Source: a virus | IMG/VR virus record: IMGVR_UViG_3300017746_002124 | Coordinates: 1 to 28,812 of that record | Length of the DNA: 28,812 bases | Reading direction: 5' to 3' (one strand) | Shown here: positions 1-6,591 of the stretch, piece after piece | How positions within the stretch are numbered: the stretch's first letter is position 1 | Layout: each line of letters opens with the position of its first letter | Notes under the pieces: generated by a model | Databases searched by the model: none | Seen by the model: only the letters and a program-made list of their open reading frames with translations | Told to the model about the DNA's origin: nothing | Made by a program: the position numbers and the translations under genes

Positions 1-110
1 ACCTAGCACTAGGCATTGGTGACCTACGCCGATACATCAAAGACACTCAGGCTATTGTTGGATACTATGAGGAAGCTCTAGATCCAAAGGAAGAGCCAAC
101 TGAGGAATAG
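1..110 (+). CDS. C-terminal end of an unknown protein (5' truncated)
   Basis: The window opens inside an ORF whose codons begin at position 3 and end at a TAG at 108-110. The visible 35 residues contain a short helix-like stretch (GDLRRYIKDTQ) and an acidic tail rich in Glu and Pro. Nothing in this tail identifies the protein. It is followed by a hairpin at 117-148 and then the promoter of the nrd genes, so it looks like the last gene of the upstream transcription unit. Confidence 0.6.
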   Translation, partial: LALGIGDLRRYIKDTQAIVGYYEEALDPKEEPTEE

Positions 111-116
111 TGTCAC

Positions 117-148
117 ATGTAGTGAATTAATTTGATTATTTACTACAT
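117..148 (+). terminator. Hairpin between upstream gene and nrd promoter, possible weak terminator
   Basis: The arms 117-127 and 138-148 form an 11-bp stem with one G-T wobble (ATGTAGTGAAT against ATTTACTACAT) and a 10-base loop. It begins seven bases after the stop codon of the upstream gene and is followed by only a short T-rich stretch (TTTAGC). It is AT-rich, so termination would be weak; it could instead protect the 3' end of the upstream mRNA. Confidence 0.4.
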
Positions 149-155
149 TTAGCTA

Positions 156-184
156 TTTACAAAGACTCAATAATGCTATATAAT
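156..184 (+). promoter_or_regulatory. sigma70-type promoter for nrdB-nrdA
   Basis: TTTACA at 156-161, exactly 17 bp, then TATAAT at 179-184, preceded by ATGCTA as in several other promoters of this window. Transcription should start near 191, immediately before the GGGATGAG hairpin at 195-216. It drives the nrd genes. Confidence 0.75.
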
Positions 185-194
185 ACTACCAATT

Positions 195-216
195 GGGATG
201 AGTATCCTCTCATCCC
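195..216 (+). promoter_or_regulatory. Perfect 8-bp hairpin at the 5' end of the nrd mRNA
   Basis: GGGATGAG at 195-202 pairs with CTCATCCC at 209-216 around a 6-base loop and is followed by ATTTTCT. It would sit almost at the 5' end of the transcript and 10 bases before the GGAG of nrdB. It could be a 5' stabiliser or an attenuator; the T run is too short to call it a terminator. Confidence 0.5.
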
Positions 217-239
217 ATTTTCTATGGAGAATCCCCTAC

Positions 240-1211
240 ATGCTGTTCGAAGAACAAATTTCAAGAAAGCCAGATCTCTATCCATGGACTAAACAGTTCA
301 TTGAGGCGATATGGAAAGGCTTTTGGACACCCGAAGAATTCAATTTCCGCTCAGACTATTCACAATTTAAAAATGATTTAACTCCCGCAGAACAGCAAGT
401 TGTTGTTAAAACAATGTCTGCAATTGGTCAGATCGAAATCGCAGTTAAATCCTTTTGGGCAGATGTAGGCAATAACTTACCACACCCATCAATCAAAGAT
501 CTTGGTTACGCTATGGCTAACTCAGAAGTCATTCACAATATGGCATATGAAAAGATCCTAGACGTATTACATCTTACTCATGTATTTGAGGAGAACCTAA
601 ACGTTGACGTTATTAAAGGTCGTGTGGATTATCTTCGTAAGTACAATAAGAAAGTTTACAAAGATGCACGTAAACAATACATTTATTCAATTGCCCTCTT
701 TACATTGTTTGTAGAAAATGTTAGTCTGTTCTCGCAGTTCTATATCATTATGCACATGAATCGTAATAAGGCAGTGATGAAGGACTGTGCACAACAAGTA
801 CAATATACACGTAATGAAGAGATGCTACATGCTCAAGTGGGTATCAAGCTGATTCAAACATTGCGTGAAGAGTATCCAGAATTGTTTGATGATGAAATGG
901 AACAGCGTATCAAAGAAGAGTGTGTAGAATCTCTACGTGCAGAAAGCAAAGTAATTGATTGGATTATGGACGGACACTCTGCACCCGGACTAAGTGCTGA
1001 TATCCTAAAGTCTTTCATTGCAAAACGCATGGCAGACAGCATGGATTCTATTGGCATAGATAGTTCTGAAATCGTATATGATGAAGGACACATTGAAGAG
1101 ACTTTTTGGTTTGATGAAGAACTGTATGGTGCAAACATGACAGACTTCTTCCAGAAACGTCCTGTTGAGTATGCAAAAGGTAAAGGCATTTCCGCCGATG
1201 ACTTATTTTGA
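240..1211 (+). CDS. nrdB: Ribonucleoside-diphosphate reductase class I, beta (radical) subunit
   Basis: A 323-residue NrdB, the ferritin-like diiron subunit that generates the tyrosyl radical for NrdA. Visible ligands are E66, E96 and H99 (SEVIHNMAY), the radical tyrosine Y103 four residues after H99, E159, then E194 and H197 (NEEMLHAQ). The start at ATG 240 is preferred because GGAG lies at 226-229; an upstream in-frame codon at 198 lies within the leader hairpin. It is shorter than T4 NrdB (388 residues), the difference lying at the termini. The order nrdB then nrdA is the reverse of T4. nrdA begins 10 bases downstream, behind GAGGAG. It supplies deoxynucleotides for phage replication. Confidence 0.95.
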   Translation: MLFEEQISRKPDLYPWTKQFIEAIWKGFWTPEEFNFRSDYSQFKNDLTPAEQQVVVKTMSAIGQIEIAVKSFWADVGNNLPHPSIKDLGYAMANSEVIHNMAYEKILDVLHLTHVFEENLNVDVIKGRVDYLRKYNKKVYKDARKQYIYSIALFTLFVENVSLFSQFYIIMHMNRNKAVMKDCAQQVQYTRNEEMLHAQVGIKLIQTLREEYPELFDDEMEQRIKEECVESLRAESKVIDWIMDGHSAPGLSADILKSFIAKRMADSMDSIGIDSSEIVYDEGHIEETFWFDEELYGANMTDFFQKRPVEYAKGKGISADDLF

Positions 1212-1221
1212 GGAGTAGATA

Positions 1222-2871
1222 ATGGGCTTTGAATGGGCTAACGAAGATTCACGGACATTCCTGTCTCGTGGATACATTGACGGTAACATGACCGTTGAAG
1301 AAAGAGTACGTAACATTGCACAAGCGGCAGAGAAGTCTCTTGGCATTGAAGATACAGGTTGGAGTGATAAGTTCTATGACTATATGAGTCGTGGTTTCTA
1401 TTCACTATCAAGTCCTGTATGGGCTAACTACGGAACACAAAAGGGATTACCTATCTCATGTAATGGTGTGTTCATTGATGATGACATGGAAAGCATCTTA
1501 GGTAAGGTTGCTGAAGTTGGAATGCAAACAAAGATGGGTGCAGGAACTTCGGGTTACTTTGGTGCATTACGTTCACGTGGCACACCTATCAAATCAGGTG
1601 GTACGGCAGATGGTCCTGTACACTTTATGAACTTAACTGAAACTACTGTAGATGTGGTTGCACAGGGTAATGTTCGTAGAGGATCCTTTGCGGCATATCT
1701 TGACATTGAAAGTCCAGACATCATGGAGTTCCTTGAGTGTCGTGAAGAGGGTTCTTCTATTATCAATCTAAGCCTTGGTGTTACGATTGGTGATGAGTGG
1801 ATGCAGTCTATGATTGATGGAGATGCTGACAAACGTACCATTTGGGCAAGGATCTTACGTAAACGCCGTGAAAGTGGATACCCTTACTTGTTCTTTAAAG
1901 ACACAGTAAACAATGCACGTCCTAAAGCACTACGTGATCAGAATATCCCTATTTGGGCATCTAACCTATGTTCAGAGATTGCACTACCATCATCAGAAGA
2001 TGAATCATTTGTATGTAACCTAGCTTCTATGAATTTGCTCAAGTATGACGAGTGGAAAGAAACAGATGCTGTTGAAGTTATGATCTGGTTCCTTGATGCA
2101 GTTATGGAAGAGTACATCGAAAAGACTGATGGTATCAAGTTTATGGAAGCATCAAACAATTTTGCTAGACGTTGGAGAGCATTAGGTCTTGGTCAACTTG
2201 GTTGGCATTCATATCTACAATCTAGAATGATCCCATTTGAGTCATTTGAAGCACATATGCTCACCGTAGAGATTTCTAAGTTTATTGAAGATCGTTCCCA
2301 TGCCGCATCTAAAGAGTTGGCTATCGAATATGGCGAACCAGAAGGTATGCTTGGTTATGGTATGCGCAATCTCACAACTTGTGCAATTGCTCCGACAACA
2401 AGTTCTTCTTTCATCTTAGGTCAAGTATCGCCATCTATTGAACCGTTAGCATCTAACTACTTCACTAAAGATCTTGCCAAAGGTAAGTTTACATATCGTA
2501 ATCCGTATCTTGATGCAGTGATTAACGAATACCCTGTAGATCATAAAGAAGTATGGATGTCTATCCTAAAGCATGGCGGATCTGTTCAGCACCTAGACTT
2601 TCTTTCTGATAACGAAAAGAGTGTATTTAAGACGTTCAGTGAAATCACACCACTAGTAATTGTCCAACAGGCAGGTGCAAGGCAGAAATATATAGATCAA
2701 GCACAAAGTTTAAACATTATGATTCACCCCGATGTATCCGCTAAAGATGTAAATGCATTGATTATTGAGGGTTGGAAATTAGGTGTTAAGACGTTTTATT
2801 ATCAGAGGTCTGCTAATCCAGCACAAGAACTGGTAAGAGACATCATGAACTGTGCGGCATGTGAGGCATAA
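1222..2871 (+). CDS. nrdA: Ribonucleoside-diphosphate reductase class I, alpha (catalytic) subunit, short form
   Basis: A 549-residue catalytic subunit that reduces ribonucleoside diphosphates with NrdB. All expected catalytic residues are visible: redox pair C80 (PISCNG) and C265 (VCNLAS), the N248-C250-E252 site (NLCSE), the radical-relay tyrosines Y526-Y527 (TFYYQR), and the C-terminal shuttle cysteines C544 and C547 (CAAC). The usual class I subunit is about 750 residues. The missing part is N-terminal, including the ATP-cone that senses dATP, so the enzyme probably lacks overall activity inhibition by dATP. GAGGAG precedes the ATG. The small zinc-ribbon gene follows after 11 bases and may belong to the same function. 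Confidence 0.95.
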   Translation: MGFEWANEDSRTFLSRGYIDGNMTVEERVRNIAQAAEKSLGIEDTGWSDKFYDYMSRGFYSLSSPVWANYGTQKGLPISCNGVFIDDDMESILGKVAEVGMQTKMGAGTSGYFGALRSRGTPIKSGGTADGPVHFMNLTETTVDVVAQGNVRRGSFAAYLDIESPDIMEFLECREEGSSIINLSLGVTIGDEWMQSMIDGDADKRTIWARILRKRRESGYPYLFFKDTVNNARPKALRDQNIPIWASNLCSEIALPSSEDESFVCNLASMNLLKYDEWKETDAVEVMIWFLDAVMEEYIEKTDGIKFMEASNNFARRWRALGLGQLGWHSYLQSRMIPFESFEAHMLTVEISKFIEDRSHAASKELAIEYGEPEGMLGYGMRNLTTCAIAPTTSSSFILGQVSPSIEPLASNYFTKDLAKGKFTYRNPYLDAVINEYPVDHKEVWMSILKHGGSVQHLDFLSDNEKSVFKTFSEITPLVIVQQAGARQKYIDQAQSLNIMIHPDVSAKDVNALIIEGWKLGVKTFYYQRSANPAQELVRDIMNCAACEA

Positions 2872-2882
2872 GAAGGAACACA

Positions 2883-3032
2883 ATGGCAAGAGCAACTAAG
2901 ATTGAATGTCCGATATGTGGCGAAGAGACACTAGTGGAAGTAATATCAGGCGAAGACCCCAACCACTGTCCCATGTGTGGACATCCAGTTATTATTGAAG
3001 AAGACGGATATGACGAGGAAGATGACTACTAA
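2883..3032 (+). CDS. 49-residue zinc-ribbon protein downstream of nrdA
   Basis: This short ORF starts at ATG 2883, preceded by AAGAAGGA, 11 bases after nrdA. It has two CxxC pairs, CPIC at residues 9-12 and CPMC at about 29-32, in a rubredoxin/zinc-ribbon arrangement, and an acidic tail (EEDGYDEEDDY). Such a pair of knuckles binds zinc or iron. Its position suggests, as inference only, an accessory or redox role for the reductase, since no glutaredoxin or thioredoxin gene is visible nearby. Confidence 0.8.
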   Translation: MARATKIECPICGEETLVEVISGEDPNHCPMCGHPVIIEEDGYDEEDDY

Positions 3033-3057
3033 ATAGCACTGTAATATGAGGTGATCT

Positions 3058-3498
3058 ATGTGGTTATATGAAAATAAAGAATTTAAGCCCACCCACGAGG
3101 AGTTATCCCAATGGGTGGGTTTTGTGTATGAAATTACTGATACCGCTAACGGTATGAAGTATATCGGTAAGAAGACCTTTTGGTCTAAACGCCGACTAGC
3201 CCCACTCAAGGGAAAGACTAGAAAACGTATCGTAGTAAAAGAATCCGATTGGATGGAATACTACGGATCCAACGAAGCAATCAAACAAATACTGACAGAA
3301 GACGTTGCAGAACGTTTTAGCCGTTCTATCGTGCGTTTATGTACAAGTAAGGGGGAAATGTCTTATATGGAAGCTAAAGAACAATTTGATAAAAACGTCC
3401 TTTTTGACCCGAATTATTATAATGAATTCATAGGGTTAAAGTGCCACTCAAAGCACGTTTCCCATTTAGCCCCGGAAATGATCAATGGTAGACGTTAA
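3058..3498 (+). CDS. GIY-YIG-like nuclease domain protein
   Basis: A 146-residue protein with a strong RBS (GAGGTGAT). The N-terminal part carries a GIY-YIG-like signature: VYEI at residues 23-26 stands for GIY, and KYIG at 34-37 for YIG, followed by the conserved KK-basic stretch. Further on are WMEYYGS at 65-71 and a Glu in SYMEAKEQF (about 105), consistent with the family's catalytic Glu. This fold hydrolyses DNA and occurs in phage homing and repair nucleases. No DNA-binding tail is obvious, so whether it is a homing enzyme or a resident phage nuclease is open. A hairpin with TTTT lies inside its 5' end (3088-3123). Confidence 0.6.
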   Translation: MWLYENKEFKPTHEELSQWVGFVYEITDTANGMKYIGKKTFWSKRRLAPLKGKTRKRIVVKESDWMEYYGSNEAIKQILTEDVAERFSRSIVRLCTSKGEMSYMEAKEQFDKNVLFDPNYYNEFIGLKCHSKHVSHLAPEMINGRR

Positions 3499-3697
3499 AA
3501 GAGCTAACGAACTGCATTGGGCAGTCAAAGGTCATCTGATACCAGAGGTATATGACTTAGACGAAATCCAAAGGATCTATGATAGCTACCTGTTACGTAT
3601 GTGGGGAAACCACGAATACTGTTATAGATTAGAAGGTTTCGAAGAAGCTTGGGAAGAACGTCAAATGCGAAAGGTTGTAATGAAAGGTTACGATTAA
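3485..3697 (+). CDS. Small unknown protein (70 residues)
   Basis: The ATG lies inside the last codons of the GIY-YIG-like gene (14-base overlap), preceded by GGAAATGATCA. The product is rich in aromatic and charged residues (HWAVKGHL, YCYRLEGFEEAWEERQ) and looks soluble and mostly helical. I do not recognise a family. The overlap suggests translational coupling with the upstream gene. A promoter for the next gene starts four bases after its stop. Confidence 0.65.
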   Translation: MVDVKRANELHWAVKGHLIPEVYDLDEIQRIYDSYLLRMWGNHEYCYRLEGFEEAWEERQMRKVVMKGYD

Positions 3698-3700
3698 CAC

Positions 3701-3729
3701 TTGACACACTATTTGTCATATGCTATATT
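3701..3729 (+). promoter_or_regulatory. sigma70-type promoter with inverted repeat reaching the RBS
   Basis: TTGACA 3701-3706, 17 bp, TATATT 3724-3729 preceded by ATGC. CTATTTGT at 3709-3716, in the spacer, is perfectly complementary to ACAAATAG at 3740-3747, which overlaps the TAGGAG Shine-Dalgarno sequence (3745-3750) of the gene at 3759. Transcripts starting here would lack the left arm; transcripts reading through would contain both arms and could hide the RBS. Confidence 0.8.
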
Positions 3730-3758
3730 AGTTATGATAACAAATAGGAGTGATTCGA

Positions 3759-3995
3759 ATGGATGATATCATAACATATAAAGGTCAAGAGTTTGACGGT
3801 ATTCATGGAGGACCTTTTGACAGGGGCATTATGGATTCTTATTATCGTAGGGGTTATAGTCCTCACAAGTATCCTAACGGAACTCACAACCTACCACGTA
3901 TCGATAAAGATAATGGGCTGACTGCCGATGAGACTCATGCATACTGTATGGGATTTGAATATAATGAAGAATGTGGAGATTATAAAGAATGGTAA
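3759..3995 (+). CDS. Unknown early-type phage protein (78 residues)
   Basis: I start it at ATG 3759, eight bases after TAGGAG; an in-frame GTG at 3750 lies inside that RBS and is rejected. The protein contains a segment rich in Gly, Tyr and Arg (GPFDRGIMDSYYRRG) and an acidic C-terminus ending in DYKEW. The GG-DRG-SYY-R pattern recalls small conserved phage proteins of unknown role. It has its own strong promoter at 3701 and therefore is likely expressed early. Confidence 0.7.
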   Translation: MDDIITYKGQEFDGIHGGPFDRGIMDSYYRRGYSPHKYPNGTHNLPRIDKDNGLTADETHAYCMGFEYNEECGDYKEW

Positions 3996-4165
3996 AACAG
4001 AAAATGTTTGTTGCAAAATACATGCTATTTAATGGTGTATCCAAAGAAGCTTACTTTACATCGAATAAAGAAGCAATGAAATGGGTTACTGAAGCAAATA
4101 GTAGTAATCTACTAGAAAGCTTTATCATCGATAATCGTGATGTTGGAATGGAAGAGTTCATATGA
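3989..4165 (+). CDS. Unknown small protein (58 residues)
   Basis: The ATG at 3989 overlaps the stop of the preceding gene by seven bases, and the TGA at 4163-4165 overlaps the ATG of the RNase H gene, so it fits the tightly coupled string. The product starts MVKQKMFVAKYMLF and contains a strand-turn-helix-like pattern (YFTSNKEAMKWVTEAN) seen in small phage proteins that wrap a beta hairpin around a helix. No function can be assigned. Confidence 0.6.
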   Translation: MVKQKMFVAKYMLFNGVSKEAYFTSNKEAMKWVTEANSSNLLESFIIDNRDVGMEEFI

Positions 4166-5004
4166 TATTAATTGATTACAATGCTATTGCGGTAAGTACG
4201 TTTCTATCGTCAAAGGTAGATCCAACTGAAGATGCTTTACGGCATATGATTCTTAACCAGATCCGTATGTATCGTGCCAAATACTTTAAAGAGTTTGGTG
4301 AGGTATGTATTGTTGCTGATGGTACAGGAAACTTCCGCAAAGATATCTTTCCACAATACAAACATAAGCGTAGGAAGTCACGTGACGAAGGTAGTATTGA
4401 TTGGAATGAAGTGTTTCGTTGTATCAATCTTATTCGTGATGAGATCCGTGATAACTTTCCATATCGAGTCGTACATCAAGAAGGTTGTGAGGCCGATGAT
4501 TCTATTGCGCAAATTTGTTACAACACACAAGAGTTTGGTTGCTATGAGCCAGTGATGATTATATCTGGTGATAAAGACTTTGCTCAACTACAAACACTGA
4601 AGAATGTGCAACAGTATTCTCCTGTCACAAAAAAGATGATAGTAGAGCCAAACCCACGTTTCTTTTTAGAAGATCATATCCTTAAAGGTGATGCTTCTGA
4701 TGGTGTTCCTAATGTACTGAGTGACGATAATGTGTTTGTTGATGAACGTAGACAGAATACCTTAACTGCTAAAAAGAAAGCAATGCTTATGGAAGATCCA
4801 TCTGCACTAGGAGACGAAGTCCTACGTAACATACATCGTAATCGTAAGCTGATAGACCTCAAAGAGTGTCCAGAAAGTGTAAAACAAGATATTATAAATA
4901 ACTACGATAGTCAAGACCCTTCAGCTAATAATACTAAGGTTCTTAATTATCTCTTGACTAATCGATGTAGATTATTAATTGAAAGTGTAGGAGAGTTTAT
5001 TTAA
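4162..5004 (+). CDS. rnh: T4-type RNase H (5'-3' exonuclease / flap nuclease)
   Basis: A 280-residue member of the FEN/5'-nuclease family, which removes RNA primers and flaps during lagging-strand synthesis. Metal-binding acidic residues are seen in order: D5 (LIDYN), D53 (VADGTGNFRK), E110-D112-D113 (EGCEADDS) and D137-D139 (SGDKDF). The substrate-contact region FPQYKHKRR follows D53, and the helix-hairpin region GDASDGVPN is at about 175-183. T4 RNase H has 305 residues, so this is slightly short. It begins within the ATGA overlap with the preceding small gene. An exact T4 late box (4893-4900) lies inside its 3' part. Confidence 0.92.
   Translation: MILIDYNAIAVSTFLSSKVDPTEDALRHMILNQIRMYRAKYFKEFGEVCIVADGTGNFRKDIFPQYKHKRRKSRDEGSIDWNEVFRCINLIRDEIRDNFPYRVVHQEGCEADDSIAQICYNTQEFGCYEPVMIISGDKDFAQLQTLKNVQQYSPVTKKMIVEPNPRFFLEDHILKGDASDGVPNVLSDDNVFVDERRQNTLTAKKKAMLMEDPSALGDEVLRNIHRNRKLIDLKECPESVKQDIINNYDSQDPSANNTKVLNYLLTNRCRLLIESVGEFI
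4893..4900 (+). promoter_or_regulatory. Exact T4 late-promoter box inside rnh
   Basis: TATAAATA at 4893-4900 matches the T4 late consensus exactly. It lies about 105 bases upstream of the gene at 5006 and could drive that gene late. An AT-rich coding region can produce this octamer by chance, so the support is modest. Confidence 0.35.
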
Positions 5005-5005
5005 C

Positions 5006-5428
5006 ATGACACTAGTTTATGAAGTTCTGCAAGACGTTCTAAATGCAGAGACAAAAGAGGATCGAATTAAGATTCTTAAAAAGAATGAATCATGGCCTTT
5101 AAAGGACATTATTCGTGGAACCATGGACGAGACAGTAAAGTGGAATTTACCAAAAGGTGCTCCACCATATACGCCTAACGTAGAAGGTTCCGCACCATCA
5201 TCCCTAGCAAAACAACATAAGAAGTTTGTCAACTTTGTAAAAGGTGGACCCGGTGACAACTTGCCGCCTATTCGAAGAGAGAACTTGTTTGTTGAAATCT
5301 TAGAAGCCATACATCCCAAAGATGCGCTCTTGGTGATTGATATGATCAATAAGAAACGGATGAAGGGTTTGACCCGAAAAGTTGTTTATGAATCCTTCCC
5401 AGGATTACTCAAGGATGCCTCTGGCTAA
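5006..5428 (+). CDS. Conserved uncharacterised protein of marine T4-like phages (DUF6433-like)
   Basis: A 140-residue protein starting one base after the rnh stop. It begins with a helical region (VYEVLQDVLNAETKEDRIKILKK), followed by a proline-rich middle (PKGAPPYTP) and a C-terminal helical segment with KKRMKGLTRKVVYESFPGL. From memory it resembles the DUF6433 family common in marine T4-like phages; this is recognition, not a search result. Its function is unknown. A good terminator follows (5461-5490), so it closes the transcription unit that includes rnh. A late box inside rnh may let it be expressed late. Confidence 0.75.
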   Translation: MTLVYEVLQDVLNAETKEDRIKILKKNESWPLKDIIRGTMDETVKWNLPKGAPPYTPNVEGSAPSSLAKQHKKFVNFVKGGPGDNLPPIRRENLFVEILEAIHPKDALLVIDMINKKRMKGLTRKVVYESFPGLLKDASG

Positions 5429-5460
5429 TGAATAACCAAAAACTGTAACCAACTAACCGA

Positions 5461-5490
5461 GGTCATCCCATTAATGGGTTGGCCTTTTTT
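5461..5490 (+). terminator. Rho-independent terminator after the 5006-5428 gene
   Basis: GGTCATCCCA at 5461-5470 and TGGGTTGGCC at 5475-5484 form a stem with wobble pairs around a TTAA loop, followed directly by six T (5485-5490). It ends the nuclease transcription unit. Confidence 0.85.
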
Positions 5491-5512
5491 ACTTTAAGGA
5501 AAACTAACTAAT

Positions 5513-5686
5513 ATGATATCAGCACAAATTGAGCGTCTCAAAAGAGACTCACGTGAACTAACAACATATTCAAAGAAACTGGCTAAAAAGGGTAGAAGCG
5601 ACTTAGTCCATAAGATTATGTTAAAGAAAGAGTTCATTGATCAGCACATAGCGGATGTAGTGTCGGAGCAAAATAAGTTAAATTAA
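5513..5686 (+). CDS. Small basic helical protein (57 residues)
   Basis: ATG 5513 is preceded by TTTAAGGA, 12 bases away. The protein is strongly charged and probably one long helical hairpin: IERLKRDSRELTTYSKKLAKKG, then HKIMLKKEFIDQHIADVVSEQ. It could bind nucleic acid or another protein, but no family is recognised. It lies between the terminator at 5461-5490 and the promoter at 5701, without an obvious promoter of its own. Confidence 0.6.
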   Translation: MISAQIERLKRDSRELTTYSKKLAKKGRSDLVHKIMLKKEFIDQHIADVVSEQNKLN

Positions 5687-5700
5687 TCTAAAGGAATCGC

Positions 5701-5729
5701 TTGACACCTTTGCTGATTGTGTGTATAAT
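5701..5729 (+). promoter_or_regulatory. Consensus sigma70 promoter with inverted repeat reaching the RBS
   Basis: TTGACA 5701-5706, 17 bp, TATAAT 5724-5729: both boxes are perfect consensus. CCTTTGCT at 5707-5714, directly after -35, is perfectly complementary to AGCAAAGG at 5744-5751, which ends just before TGGAG, the RBS of the gene at 5763. This is the clearest case of the arrangement seen also at 3701 and 18053. Confidence 0.9.
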
Positions 5730-5762
5730 AAGATAACATTGTTAGCAAAGGTGGAGAGTATT

Positions 5763-6332
5763 ATGAATATCTTTATATTAGATAAGTGTCCTGTCAAATC
5801 AGCACAGATGCAGTGCGATAAACATGTAGTTAAAATGATCCTAGAAAGTGGTCAAATGCTATCTACTGCACACCGTATGTTAGACGGTAAACTAACAAAA
5901 CGTCCATCACAATCAGGCAAGACTATGTCTAAGTATTGGGAGCTATCAGATCCTATTATGGAAAAAGCACTATACAAAGCTGTGCATACTGGTCACCCAT
6001 GTACTGTATGGACTATGGAAACTAATTCTAATTACAATTGGCATTACAAACACTTCATTGCTCTATGCGATGAGTATACCAAACGTTATGGTAAGGTGCA
6101 CATGACAGATACTAAACTGCGTGATATACTACGCCGCCCACCTGTAATGACTAACTACAGTAATGAGCGCACACCTTTTAGACTTGCTATGGGTGCATCA
6201 CCAGAATGTATTGACCATTCAGATCCTATCGGTTCATACCGTAAGTTCTATCAAACCAAGCAAGAGCGTTTCTCTATGACTTGGACTAACTCTATCGTTC
6301 CAGATTGGTTTAGATATAACGTAGCTATATAA
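5763..6332 (+). CDS. Conserved phage protein with CDKHVVKM signature, unknown function
   Basis: The start is ATG 5763 after TGGAGAG; the upstream in-frame codon at 5721 lies within the -10 region. The 189-residue protein begins MNIFILDKCPVKSA and then has CDKHVVKMILESGQMLSTAH, a stretch I recognise as conserved in many phage genomes but without an assigned role. Further blocks are GHPCTVW, NYNWHYKHF and RTPFRLAMG. The conserved Cys, His and Trp residues suggest an enzyme or nucleic-acid-binding protein. It is transcribed from the best consensus promoter of the window, so it is probably an abundant early product. Confidence 0.8.
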   Translation: MNIFILDKCPVKSAQMQCDKHVVKMILESGQMLSTAHRMLDGKLTKRPSQSGKTMSKYWELSDPIMEKALYKAVHTGHPCTVWTMETNSNYNWHYKHFIALCDEYTKRYGKVHMTDTKLRDILRRPPVMTNYSNERTPFRLAMGASPECIDHSDPIGSYRKFYQTKQERFSMTWTNSIVPDWFRYNVAI

Positions 6333-6357
6333 GAGCATAACAGATAATGGATGGATC

Positions 6358-6591
6358 ATGCCAGTATATACAATAAGAGACAAGCATAGCGGTGAAGAGT
6401 GGGATACCGTAATGTCATTTGGTGCTCTACAAGACTATCTCGAAGAAAACCCCAACTTAGTTCAAGCTTTATCAACACCCAAGATTGTTGCACAAACAGG
6501 TGGTACGTTGTCCAGAACATCAGATGGTTGGAAAGATCATCTAAACAATATGCATAAACATGCGGGACGAGAAAGTAAAATTAAAACATGA
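6358..6591 (+). CDS. Conserved small phage protein, FmdB-like N-terminus without zinc ligands
   Basis: A 77-residue protein whose beginning (MPVYTIRDKHSGEEWDTVMS) has the shape of the short beta hairpin of FmdB-type regulators, but without their Cys pairs. The middle (LQDYLEENPNLVQ) and the tail (SDGWKDHLNNMHKHAGRES) resemble small proteins I recall next to phoH and replication genes in marine T4-like phages. The TGA overlaps the ATG of the PhoH gene, so the two are coupled. Role unknown. Confidence 0.75.
   Translation: MPVYTIRDKHSGEEWDTVMSFGALQDYLEENPNLVQALSTPKIVAQTGGTLSRTSDGWKDHLNNMHKHAGRESKIKT

Noticed and set aside
854-1189. Minus-strand ORF opposite nrdB (111 codons), and other minus-strand ORFs throughout
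   Set aside because: They mirror strongly supported plus-strand genes, lack ribosome-binding sites and show low-complexity Ser/Arg/Leu-rich translations typical of antisense frames.
4274-4555. Alternative plus-strand ORF inside rnh
   Set aside because: Out of frame with a gene whose catalytic residues are all visible; no RBS.
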